From Bacillota bacterium (lineage in GTDB: Bacteria > Bacillota > Clostridia > Monoglobales > Firm-18): a DNA stretch of 6,172 bases. The stretch lies in NCBI GenBank assembly GCA_023228885.1, contig JALOAJ010000067.1:1-6172 (forward strand). Reading direction: 5' to 3'. The notes under the pieces were generated by a model that searched no databases, was not told the DNA's origin, and worked only from the letters and a program-made list of their open reading frames with translations. Position numbers and translations under genes: made by a program. Shown piece by piece: positions 1 to 5,061 of the stretch (the first letter of the stretch is position 1; each line of letters starts with the position of its first letter).

Positions 1-2125
1 TGAGTGTAATGCCCTTTCCGTTATGGTCCTCATGCCCAACACCGTTCATGGCATGGCTGGTTCCGCCTATTCCATATTCATTTTTCAGAAAGTCTATGCG
101 TTTCTTGGAATCCCTTTCTCTTATAAAAAAAGAATAGATACGCATTTTACCACTTTCTATGCCACTGCCACGTTTTAATGCGGAATCTATTTCGTTTTGT
201 GTAATAAAGCGTTTACCACCAAAGGAAATCGGCTCCGATGCGATAAACTGTTTTCGTTCTATTAGCAGTTCGGAAAGATTATTTGCAAGCTCCTGTGGTT
301 TATGAAAGCGAAAGCGGAGTAGGTCATGATTTTCTCCATAAGCCTTTGCAAAACCTGTAATACCCTCAATAATTTGATTGCGCTTTTTAGGGTTATCAAG
401 GCTTTCGGCTATTCTCGCTGTGCTTTCGGGGAAGCCCCCCTCAAACAATATTTCATCTAAAGGGAAATCACCGTTTCTATCTTGATGTAGATACCAAATT
501 TTATCCGCAAGCTCTTTTCTTTCATTAAAACCTGCCTTGTTAATTTCCTCCTGCGGCATATATCGCCCTAAGTCAAGTAGTTCGCCTACTCGCTTGGCAG
601 CTTGCTCCCACGAAAGTGTGTATTCATCTGTCACAACTTCCTTACCATATATGATTTTGATTCCGCCCTCATCAAACCAAACGGATACAGGAGTTTCGCC
701 AAACATAAAACCTTTACCACCAACAGCATATTCATCTTTTAAAAATACTGCATTTTCGGAAGGAGATTTTTGCTTTTGATACTGCGTACAAATACGGAGT
801 TTACTGGCATTTTTATTGCCGCCATCACACAGCACCTCGTCAATCATCTGCTGCGAAATAGAAAAAGCAGAGCCAAAAGCGAAATTCGCTTGCTCTGCTT
901 TGCGGATTGTATTCTTTTGTTCTTCTTCGGTAGGGAAAAGGCTTAATTGTGTACCAATTCCGTCAGAACTATTTCCTCCGCCGAGTGTCGGATATTGTTC
1001 ATTGCCTGTACCCACGCCATCTGCTGTGTCGATTTGTCGGGCAGGGATTCCTTGTCGATCATCTGCTTTATAATCAATTCCAGTTGTTCCTTCGCCATCC
1101 GGTCTATCTCCAAAAGATGGTCGGTCAGCTTGCCTGTTATCATTAGACTGCTGTATAGCCCCGGTCTGTGCTGTTTGATATACGTTCTTCTCATCATCCC
1201 GTATTTGCCGATTGTCCGATTGTCCTCCGGCAGGGTGAGGTCGGGTATCTGGTAATCGCCCTCCATCTTGTAAATTATCCCTTCTGTCATGGCTATCATC
1301 CCTTTCTATATTTTCTTTATTATTATCATATACCGGTTTTTCTTTTTCCGCAAATTTTTTTGCCTGTAATTTTTCTTCACGTTCAGCCGCCTGTATTGTT
1401 TTGCCGATACTACCAAGAGCATTTTCAGCAATTGCACTTGCGGCACTACCAAGAATTGATATGGTTTCCGGTGTGTTAAAATCTATAATATTTCTAAATT
1501 CATCATCTGCGGCAAATATGTCATCAGGATTTTGTCCCAAACGATTTAAAATCATGGATGCAACTGAATAAGTTGCAAGACGCTCAAACGCAACCTCAAT
1601 ATTAAAATCGTCCAGTTCCTCTAAAAAGCTATTTTCCTTAGCATATTTTAGTTCGTGCAAATAATCTTGTTTGTTGTCCTGTACTGCATTACGAGCGGCA
1701 CAGATAACTGCATCAATAACGGTGGTAGTGACTTCCAGTTCACCAAAGGTGTTTTCAAGGGTTTCAATAACAGCGGCTTCGTGCTTGTTGCTGTATTGCC
1801 ATAGCTTAACCTCATTTCCGTAAAAACTATTGGTGTCGGAAATATCAAAAACATAATTTAGTTTAAAATGCCCATTGTTATCGGATAACAGGGCAATACC
1901 CTTTGAGCCTTTATTTATCCAACGGTGGAGCTTATCTGTCCATATCTCAAAACTTGCACAGGCGGTAGCGTCCGGACGTTGGGCATAAATGAGAACTTGA
2001 TCCTCAAAGGAGTATTTATATTGCCATGATGCGGAGCGTAAAAAAGCTGCCCAGTTTTCATAATTGGACAGCTTTTTGACAGTATTTTGTGAAAGCTCAA
2101 ATATGAGTTGTGTTTTGCTTGCCAA
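1..2125 (-). CDS. Large helicase/methylase-type polyvalent protein of conjugative elements, N-terminal 708 residues (3' end outside window)
   Basis: The frame is open from a TTG codon at 2125-2123 to the window edge (708 codons, no stop). The TTG is chosen because a perfect GGAGGTG (2139-2133) lies 7 nt upstream and no in-frame ATG is near. From recall, the N-terminus matches the giant SNF2/DEAD-type helicase plus N6-methylase proteins of clostridial conjugative elements, usually around 2000 residues or more; the catalytic domains would lie beyond the window. Visible parts: a conserved N-terminal domain (about 1-245, with IYAQRPDATACASFEIW at 46-62 and NKGSKGIALL at 71-80); a charged stretch (245-275); a Gly/Asp/Arg/Gln-rich, probably disordered linker (about 276-400); then two related modules (about 421-525 and 641-708) separated by a segment with WYLHQDRNGDFP (544-555) and EGGFPEST (562-569). 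A presumed role in DNA processing or defence evasion during transfer is inference. The linker is dual-coding with tnpV. The family match is fairly sure; the enzymatic role is not visible here. Confidence 0.8.
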   Translation of the reverse strand, partial: MASKTQLIFELSQNTVKKLSNYENWAAFLRSASWQYKYSFEDQVLIYAQRPDATACASFEIWTDKLHRWINKGSKGIALLSDNNGHFKLNYVFDISDTNSFYGNEVKLWQYSNKHEAAVIETLENTFGELEVTTTVIDAVICAARNAVQDNKQDYLHELKYAKENSFLEELDDFNIEVAFERLATYSVASMILNRLGQNPDDIFAADDEFRNIIDFNTPETISILGSAASAIAENALGSIGKTIQAAEREEKLQAKKFAEKEKPVYDNNKENIERDDSHDRRDNLQDGGRLPDTRPHPAGGQSDNRQIRDDEKNVYQTAQTGAIQQSNDNRQADRPSFGDRPDGEGTTGIDYKADDRQGIPARQIDTADGVGTGNEQYPTLGGGNSSDGIGTQLSLFPTEEEQKNTIRKAEQANFAFGSAFSISQQMIDEVLCDGGNKNASKLRICTQYQKQKSPSENAVFLKDEYAVGGKGFMFGETPVSVWFDEGGIKIIYGKEVVTDEYTLSWEQAAKRVGELLDLGRYMPQEEINKAGFNERKELADKIWYLHQDRNGDFPLDEILFEGGFPESTARIAESLDNPKKRNQIIEGITGFAKAYGENHDLLRFRFHKPQELANNLSELLIERKQFIASEPISFGGKRFITQNEIDSALKRGSGIESGKMRIYSFFIRERDSKKRIDFLKNEYGIGGTSHAMNGVGHEDHNGKGITL
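864..901 (-). repeat. Long near-palindrome (17-bp stem with one 3-nt bulge) inside the helicase gene
   Basis: Outer arms AAAGCAGAGC (864-873) and GCTCTGCTTT (892-901) are perfect inverted copies. Inner arms AAGCGAA (877-883) and TTCGCTT (885-891) are also perfect, around a single central base at 884. Only the three bases at 874-876 are unpaired. On the minus strand the stem is followed by a T-rich run (TTTTTC across its end), giving a terminator-like shape. It begins about 41 nt after the tnpV stop codon and encodes helicase residues about 409-421 (KAEQANFAFGSAF). It may act as an RNA hairpin after tnpV or be a by-product of templated palindrome formation. Confidence 0.75.
943..1290 (-). CDS. 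tnpV: TnpV-family transposon-encoded protein, nested out of frame inside the helicase gene
   Basis: This 115-residue protein closely resembles the TnpV family (named from Tn4451-type clostridial transposons; molecular role unknown, size typically about 115-125 residues). Family-like features in order: GDYQIPDLTLPE (11-22), IGKYGMMRRTYIKQHRPGLY (27-46), LMITGKL (49-55), a helical central part, QMAWVQAMNNIRHSAEEIVL (90-109) and the ending ELVHN. An ATG at 1299 is also in frame, but GAAAGGG at 1306-1300 sits 9 nt before the ATG at 1290 and abuts the one at 1299, and family members also start close to the EGDY motif, so 1290 is preferred. The gene lies wholly inside the helicase gene, same strand, +1 frame. 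Its codons favour G/C at third positions more than the surrounding helicase codons, suggesting that selection acts on this frame. It has no promoter of its own that I can see, so expression is probably from the helicase mRNA. Family assignment is confident; whether the protein is made is inferred. Confidence 0.85.
   Translation of the reverse strand: MTEGIIYKMEGDYQIPDLTLPEDNRTIGKYGMMRRTYIKQHRPGLYSSLMITGKLTDHLLEIDRMAKEQLELIIKQMIDKESLPDKSTQQMAWVQAMNNIRHSAEEIVLTELVHN
1300..1306 (-). promoter_or_regulatory. Internal ribosome binding site for nested tnpV
   Basis: GAAAGGG on the minus strand lies 9 nt before the ATG at 1290, inside helicase codons for the residues around E-R-D (274-276). It decides the tnpV start and indicates that the nested frame can be translated independently of the helicase reading frame. 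Confidence 0.65.
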
Positions 2126-2132
2126 TTAGAAG

Positions 2133-2139
2133 CACCTCC
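2133..2139 (-). promoter_or_regulatory. Ribosome binding site that fixes the TTG start of the helicase gene
   Basis: GGAGGTG on the minus strand follows directly on the stop codon of the 126-aa gene (2142-2140) and stands 7 nt before TTG at 2125-2123. It is the same consensus used by parA, parB and the 106-aa gene, which supports the non-ATG start. Confidence 0.8.
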
Positions 2140-2520
2140 TTATCGTAAATTTTCTTTGCCCCTACGTTTCCCTTTTAGGCGGTCTGCAACATCCAATAGA
2201 TTACTTAGCGACCTGTATTTATTATCTTCTAACCCTTTTTGAATCATGTCATAATCACGATAGTCCAAACTATTTAAAACATTGCATACTTTATTTAGCT
2301 TGCCGAGGGTATCCGTTGGATTGATAAGTGAAATAATGTTTTTGTCTATATCGTCCTCTGGGATAAGATTAATTTTAACGGTACGGGCATTACTTAGTAG
2401 TAATGCATTTGGATTTATGAGGATGCCGGCACTGCCAAGATTATCCGTAAGAGCGCCATTTCTACATGGCAAATCAATATTTACTCCATTATCTAAAAAC
2501 TTTATACTTGCTGTTATCAT
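2140..2520 (-). CDS. Small conserved element protein, possibly ArdA-like (antirestriction-type)
   Basis: This 126-residue, probably cytoplasmic protein has no signal peptide or membrane segment. The first half looks beta-rich (MITASIKF at 1-8, then VNIDLPC), the middle carries KINLIPEDD, and residues about 69-114 form a predicted helical part with LGKLNKVCNVLNSLDYRDYD and SLSNLLDVADRL; the last 12 residues are very basic (KGKRRGKENLR). The helical part recalls the pattern in clostridial ArdA-type antirestriction proteins, in which an L-x-x-L-N...L-x-S-L-D stretch is followed by a D/N-L-L/I motif. That likeness is weak, and the acidic DNA-mimic character expected of ArdA is not obvious. ATG at 2520 is 2 nt after the previous stop; the purine run GGAAATGGAGAG that ends the upstream gene is its ribosome site. 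The gene is real by position and coupling; the function is a guess. Confidence 0.4.
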   Translation of the reverse strand: MITASIKFLDNGVNIDLPCRNGALTDNLGSAGILINPNALLLSNARTVKINLIPEDDIDKNIISLINPTDTLGKLNKVCNVLNSLDYRDYDMIQKGLEDNKYRSLSNLLDVADRLKGKRRGKENLR

Positions 2521-2522
2521 GA

Positions 2523-3149
2523 CTATCTCTCCATTTCCTTATGTTTAATTGATTTCGCCTTTTCGGTGTTGCAAAGCCATAACAATGCTTTCATCGTATT
2601 TATATTTGAGTCTATATAATCGAATTTGTTTTTTACAAAGCTATCAGCACAGCCTTTAAAATCCGGTGTATCAATATCCACAAGTGTTTGCTTAGATAAG
2701 CTACCTAAATAGTCGAAAAACTCATCTTTGTTTTTAAACTTAGATGCCTGTTTTATATGTTCAAAGCTAAAACTGTTATACACAAGCTGTCCGCCTGCAT
2801 TGCTATCGGGATTGTAATATACCATTGTAATTGTTTTGCTTTGCGGGGAAACATAAAATTTCTCTCTTTGGAACTCACCATAATGATTAAGTACAAATAT
2901 TTCATTCAACTCTTTTTCTGAACGTGCAGGAACATACTTTGTTCCGTTTTGCTCCATTTTTTCTGCAAATTCACAAATATGAAAAATTCCATGCCCAACC
3001 TTTGTGTGGTAATCGTCAATATAGGTGCACTTTCGCGTAACCCTTTCGCCACCGGAAAATGTTAATTCAATATTGCCGCCATCAGGGATTATAAAAAGGG
3101 TATTATATTGGCTGTCTATAAATCGTATTGTTTTTTCGTCCATAATCAT
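2523..3149 (-). CDS. Conserved mobile-element accessory protein, 208 aa, function unknown
   Basis: This soluble 208-residue protein has two recognisable parts. Residues about 7-74 (TIRFIDSQYNTLFIIPDGG, then TYIDDYHTKVG and IFHICEFAEKMEQNGTKY) match, from memory, a module common in accessory proteins of clostridial conjugative elements, often fused into large polyvalent proteins. Residues about 80-165 (LNEIFVLNHYGEFQREKFYV, VYYNPDSNAGGQLVYNSFSF, FFDYLGSLSKQTL) form a second module of the same gene pool. No catalytic motif is evident. The start is ATG at 3149, overlapping the stop of the 204-aa gene as ATGA, with GGAAATGGAG in the upstream gene as ribosome site; a second ATG two codons later (MDEKTIRF) is an equally good start. 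The tail is basic and ends KEMER, nearly identical to that of the upstream protein. Function is unknown; annotation as a real gene is confident. Confidence 0.8.
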   Translation of the reverse strand: MIMDEKTIRFIDSQYNTLFIIPDGGNIELTFSGGERVTRKCTYIDDYHTKVGHGIFHICEFAEKMEQNGTKYVPARSEKELNEIFVLNHYGEFQREKFYVSPQSKTITMVYYNPDSNAGGQLVYNSFSFEHIKQASKFKNKDEFFDYLGSLSKQTLVDIDTPDFKGCADSFVKNKFDYIDSNINTMKALLWLCNTEKAKSIKHKEMER

Positions 3150-3760
3150 CGCTCCATTTCCTTGCTTTTTGGCTTTTTGTTCTGCTGTGCCTGTTTAGCT
3201 TCAAGAAGTTTCAACTTTTCTGCCACCCATTTGGGATAATGTTCGGGTTTTAATACACCCTGCACTTCATATCTTTCAAAGCGGCTATGCTCACCAGAAT
3301 AAAGGTAATTACAAAACACAGCATTTCCTATTGCATTGGCACGGGCACCGTTTCCTCCTGTGACATAAACAATTTGGCTGGCGGCATGGCGATGTTCGGG
3401 GCGAAGTGCATCCGCTTTTATCGCAACAACCTTGCCTTCAATGCTTTCGCTGTAATCATTGGAATAACACATATCAGCACGAATCATTTCAAAAGGGATT
3501 TTCATTTTATCCTGTTCTGCCTTGACTTGTTCTACCTGCTGTGCCAATCGCTGTACGAATAATTCTGCAATCTCAATATAACTATTGCTAATCATACAAT
3601 TATCATAGCGTCCAAAAAGTTCGTTATAGGTATAATCGGCAACGATATAACAGTGTCCATTCTTGTCCTGCATATTTTCACCGATTACAATTTCCTTATT
3701 GCCGATGTGAATTGCCTGTATAATGACATAATCTCCTACCATTCTTTTTTCTTTGTCCAT
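3146..3760 (-). CDS. Conserved mobile-element accessory protein, 204 aa, function unknown
   Basis: Residues about 8-82 (VGDYVIIQAIHIGNKEIVIG onward) form a small alpha/beta-looking module related to the 106-aa protein encoded just upstream. Residues about 89-180 form a second module (PFEMIRADMCYSNDYSES, GKVVAIKADALRPEHRHA, TGGNGARANAIGNAVFCNYL, SGEHSRFERYEVQGVL, YPKWVAEKL). From memory this second module is widespread in accessory proteins of clostridial conjugative elements, but I know of no assigned activity. A charged Gln/Lys-rich tail ends in KEMER. No signal peptide or membrane segment is visible. The start ATG at 3760 lies 6 nt after the upstream stop, and the ribosome site (GGAAAGGTAGGG) overlaps that gene's end. 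The stop overlaps the next start by 4 nt (ATGA), so translational coupling is likely. Real gene, unknown function. Confidence 0.8.
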   Translation of the reverse strand: MDKEKRMVGDYVIIQAIHIGNKEIVIGENMQDKNGHCYIVADYTYNELFGRYDNCMISNSYIEIAELFVQRLAQQVEQVKAEQDKMKIPFEMIRADMCYSNDYSESIEGKVVAIKADALRPEHRHAASQIVYVTGGNGARANAIGNAVFCNYLYSGEHSRFERYEVQGVLKPEHYPKWVAEKLKLLEAKQAQQNKKPKSKEMER

Positions 3761-3766
3761 AAAACC

Positions 3767-4087
3767 CTACCTTTCCGGCTCATGCCTATGTTTCTTTTTT
3801 GACGGGGGTCTATTCAACTGTTTTTCTGTGTCATTTTGAATGGGAGTAGTAGACAATGAGCCAATAGACTGTAAATAACTAATTTCCTCACTTACATGTC
3901 TATACAAATCCAACCTTGCCGAATTATAATCACTTATATAATTGCCCCAGTAGTAATCATCACCGTTTTTACATTTCCAAGTAACATACTGTGATGCACC
4001 ATTTATGTTTTCCCCTAATACAAATTCCGTCTTTCCCACAAAAATACTATCAATGATTTTATAACCTCTGTTAATTCGCTCATCCAT
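3767..4087 (-). CDS. Small protein, 106 aa, paralogue of the N-terminal module of its neighbour
   Basis: Residues about 8-70 (RGYKIIDSIFVGKTEFVLGE, then QYVTWKCKNGDDYYWGNY) align with the N-terminal part of the 204-aa protein downstream: both read G/D-Y-x-I-I-x-x-I-x-V/I-G-x-x-E-x-V-x-G-E-N. Residues about 80-106 are a low-complexity basic tail (PPSKKKHRHEPER). It looks soluble, with no catalytic motif. ATG at 4087 has GGAGGTG (4101-4095) 7 nt upstream. That ribosome site directly follows the terminator-like hairpin after parB, so this is the first gene of the accessory block. A stand-alone module next to a fused version suggests local duplication. Function unknown; the gene call is well supported by start site, spacing and paralogy. 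Confidence 0.75.
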   Translation of the reverse strand: MDERINRGYKIIDSIFVGKTEFVLGENINGASQYVTWKCKNGDDYYWGNYISDYNSARLDLYRHVSEEISYLQSIGSLSTTPIQNDTEKQLNRPPSKKKHRHEPER

Positions 4088-4109
4088 AAACCAACACCTC
4101 CAAATGTAA

Positions 4110-4139
4110 AAACCGCCCTTTTTGATAAAAAGGCGGTTT
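4110..4139 (-). terminator. Intrinsic-terminator-like hairpin at the parB stop (terminator or attenuator)
   Basis: On the minus strand AAACCGCCTTTTT (4139-4127), loop ATC, then AAAAAGGGCGGTTT (4123-4110) form a stem with one bulged G, continuing into TT so that the 3' arm ends in five T residues. It starts within the parB TAA codon (4140-4138). Only about 8 nt later comes the ribosome site of the 106-aa gene, leaving no room for a promoter in between. Partial termination that sets the ratio of partition to accessory gene expression is the likely role. Confidence 0.7.
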
Positions 4140-5061
4140 AGCGTTCGTGTTCACGTTGTTTTTTCCTGTGCCAATCTTCAAGTAATTTCAGCAAGGTGTC
4201 CTCCATTTGCTTTGCAGAATAGTGTTTCGGAAAATATTTTCGTAATTTATCCTCTTTAAAAGTGATTTTTACTTTTTTCGGTTTCTGCTCTTGCATAATG
4301 GAGTCCATCACATCAACATTTATCCGTCCTTCCTCTGCAAACTTGCGTATTTTGGAAGCCTGTGCAATAGAGGGGGAGGTTTCCTCTTTTTCTATAACCT
4401 TTATTAGTTCTGCCTGCTCCTTTGAGCCTAAGTAGGATATTTCAACAGCAGCATTTAAAGCGATTTTCTTTTCATCTACCATTTCAAGTAGGGGGTCGAT
4501 GAGGTTGGTAAGACGGATGTAACGCCTAATTTGGTCTTTACTCTCGCCAACTTGTTCGCCGAGTTCAACATCTGAACGACCTTTATTTAACTTCGTCGCA
4601 ACTTGCGACGAAGTTAAATCTGTCCTTGCACCCTGTCTTTTTATGGCCTCTAACTTTAACTGATAGGCAAAAGCTTTTTCGCTGGGGAGAATATTCTCGC
4701 GCTGTAAATTACTATCTACAAGAAGTATGGTAGCAGTATCATCATCAAGTTTTTTAACCACAACAGGAATTTCGCTTATCCCCGCAAGCTCACAGGCTTT
4801 CACTCGCCTGTGTCCGGAAAGAATTTCATAACCGCCATCTTTATGTGGTCTTGCAATAATAGGGGATAAAACACCGCTCTGCTTGATACTCTCAACAAGT
4901 TCATCCATGCTCTCGTCAAGCAAAACCTTAAAAGGCTGTGATTCAAAGGGCTTCAACTCTGAAATGGCAACAGGCTTAATTTCTTCTGTATTCCGTTCCT
5001 CGTCGGTCTTAAATATATCATCGTATGGGGTCAGACTTATGTTTAATGCGGGATTTTTCAT
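4138..5061 (-). CDS. parB: ParB/Spo0J-family partition protein
   Basis: This 307-residue centromere-binding protein is the partner of the ParA encoded upstream. Domains: a leader (1-28); the ParB N-terminal CTP-binding domain (about 30-125) with the opening motif AISELKPFESQPF (32-44), box II GGYEILSGHRRVKACELAG (76-94, containing the GxRR-type nucleotide contact as GHRR) and box III LVDSNLQRENILPSEKAFAY (114-133); a helix-turn-helix region (about 150-215, VGESKDQIRRYIRLTNLI at 171-188); and a basic C-terminal helix (about 275-307, ending HRKKQREHER), probably for dimerisation or DNA contact. Length fits the family. The start ATG at 5061 lies inside the end of parA with AAAGGAGGTG 7 nt upstream, so coupling to parA is likely. 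A long palindrome interrupts nothing in the frame but occupies codons 148-159. By family knowledge ParB loads on parS, spreads as a CTP clamp and stimulates ParA ATPase. Confidence 0.95.
   Translation of the reverse strand: MKNPALNISLTPYDDIFKTDEERNTEEIKPVAISELKPFESQPFKVLLDESMDELVESIKQSGVLSPIIARPHKDGGYEILSGHRRVKACELAGISEIPVVVKKLDDDTATILLVDSNLQRENILPSEKAFAYQLKLEAIKRQGARTDLTSSQVATKLNKGRSDVELGEQVGESKDQIRRYIRLTNLIDPLLEMVDEKKIALNAAVEISYLGSKEQAELIKVIEKEETSPSIAQASKIRKFAEEGRINVDVMDSIMQEQKPKKVKITFKEDKLRKYFPKHYSAKQMEDTLLKLLEDWHRKKQREHER
4585..4619. repeat. Perfect 17-bp-arm palindrome inside parB; candidate parS-like site
   Basis: ATTTAACTTCGTCGCAA (4585-4601) and its exact inverse complement (4603-4619) flank one central base (4602). 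The frame is kept and the site encodes parB residues DLTSSQVATKLN (148-159), just before the helix-turn-helix. I see no second copy in the window and no likeness to the B. subtilis parS consensus. It could be the partition site of this element, an autoregulatory operator, or an mRNA hairpin. Confidence 0.7.

Noticed and set aside
537..779. Plus-strand open frame of 80 residues
   Set aside because: It is antisense to a well-conserved helicase segment, with no ribosome site or motif.
947..1479. Several overlapping plus-strand open frames (including a hydrophobic one at 1168-1479) opposite the tnpV/helicase overlap
   Set aside because: Lack of stops follows from a GC-rich, dual-coding minus strand. 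The hydrophobic and aromatic content mirrors antisense reading of Lys/Glu/Asp-rich codons, and no ribosome site was seen.
2042..2078. AAAAAGCTG / CAGCTTTTT inverted repeat near the helicase start, terminator-like
   Set aside because: The 9-bp stem has only a GCTG core and a long 19-nt loop, and it codes for a conserved stretch; it is too weak to call a terminator.
1648..2100. Two short minus-strand frames starting with ATG at 1854 and 2100
   Set aside because: They lie out of frame inside the conserved N-terminal domain of the helicase protein, with no ribosome site and no family likeness, unlike tnpV.
2282..2548. Plus-strand open frame of 88 residues opposite the 126-aa gene
   Set aside because: It spans the junction of two tightly coupled minus-strand genes and has no ribosome site; a shadow frame.
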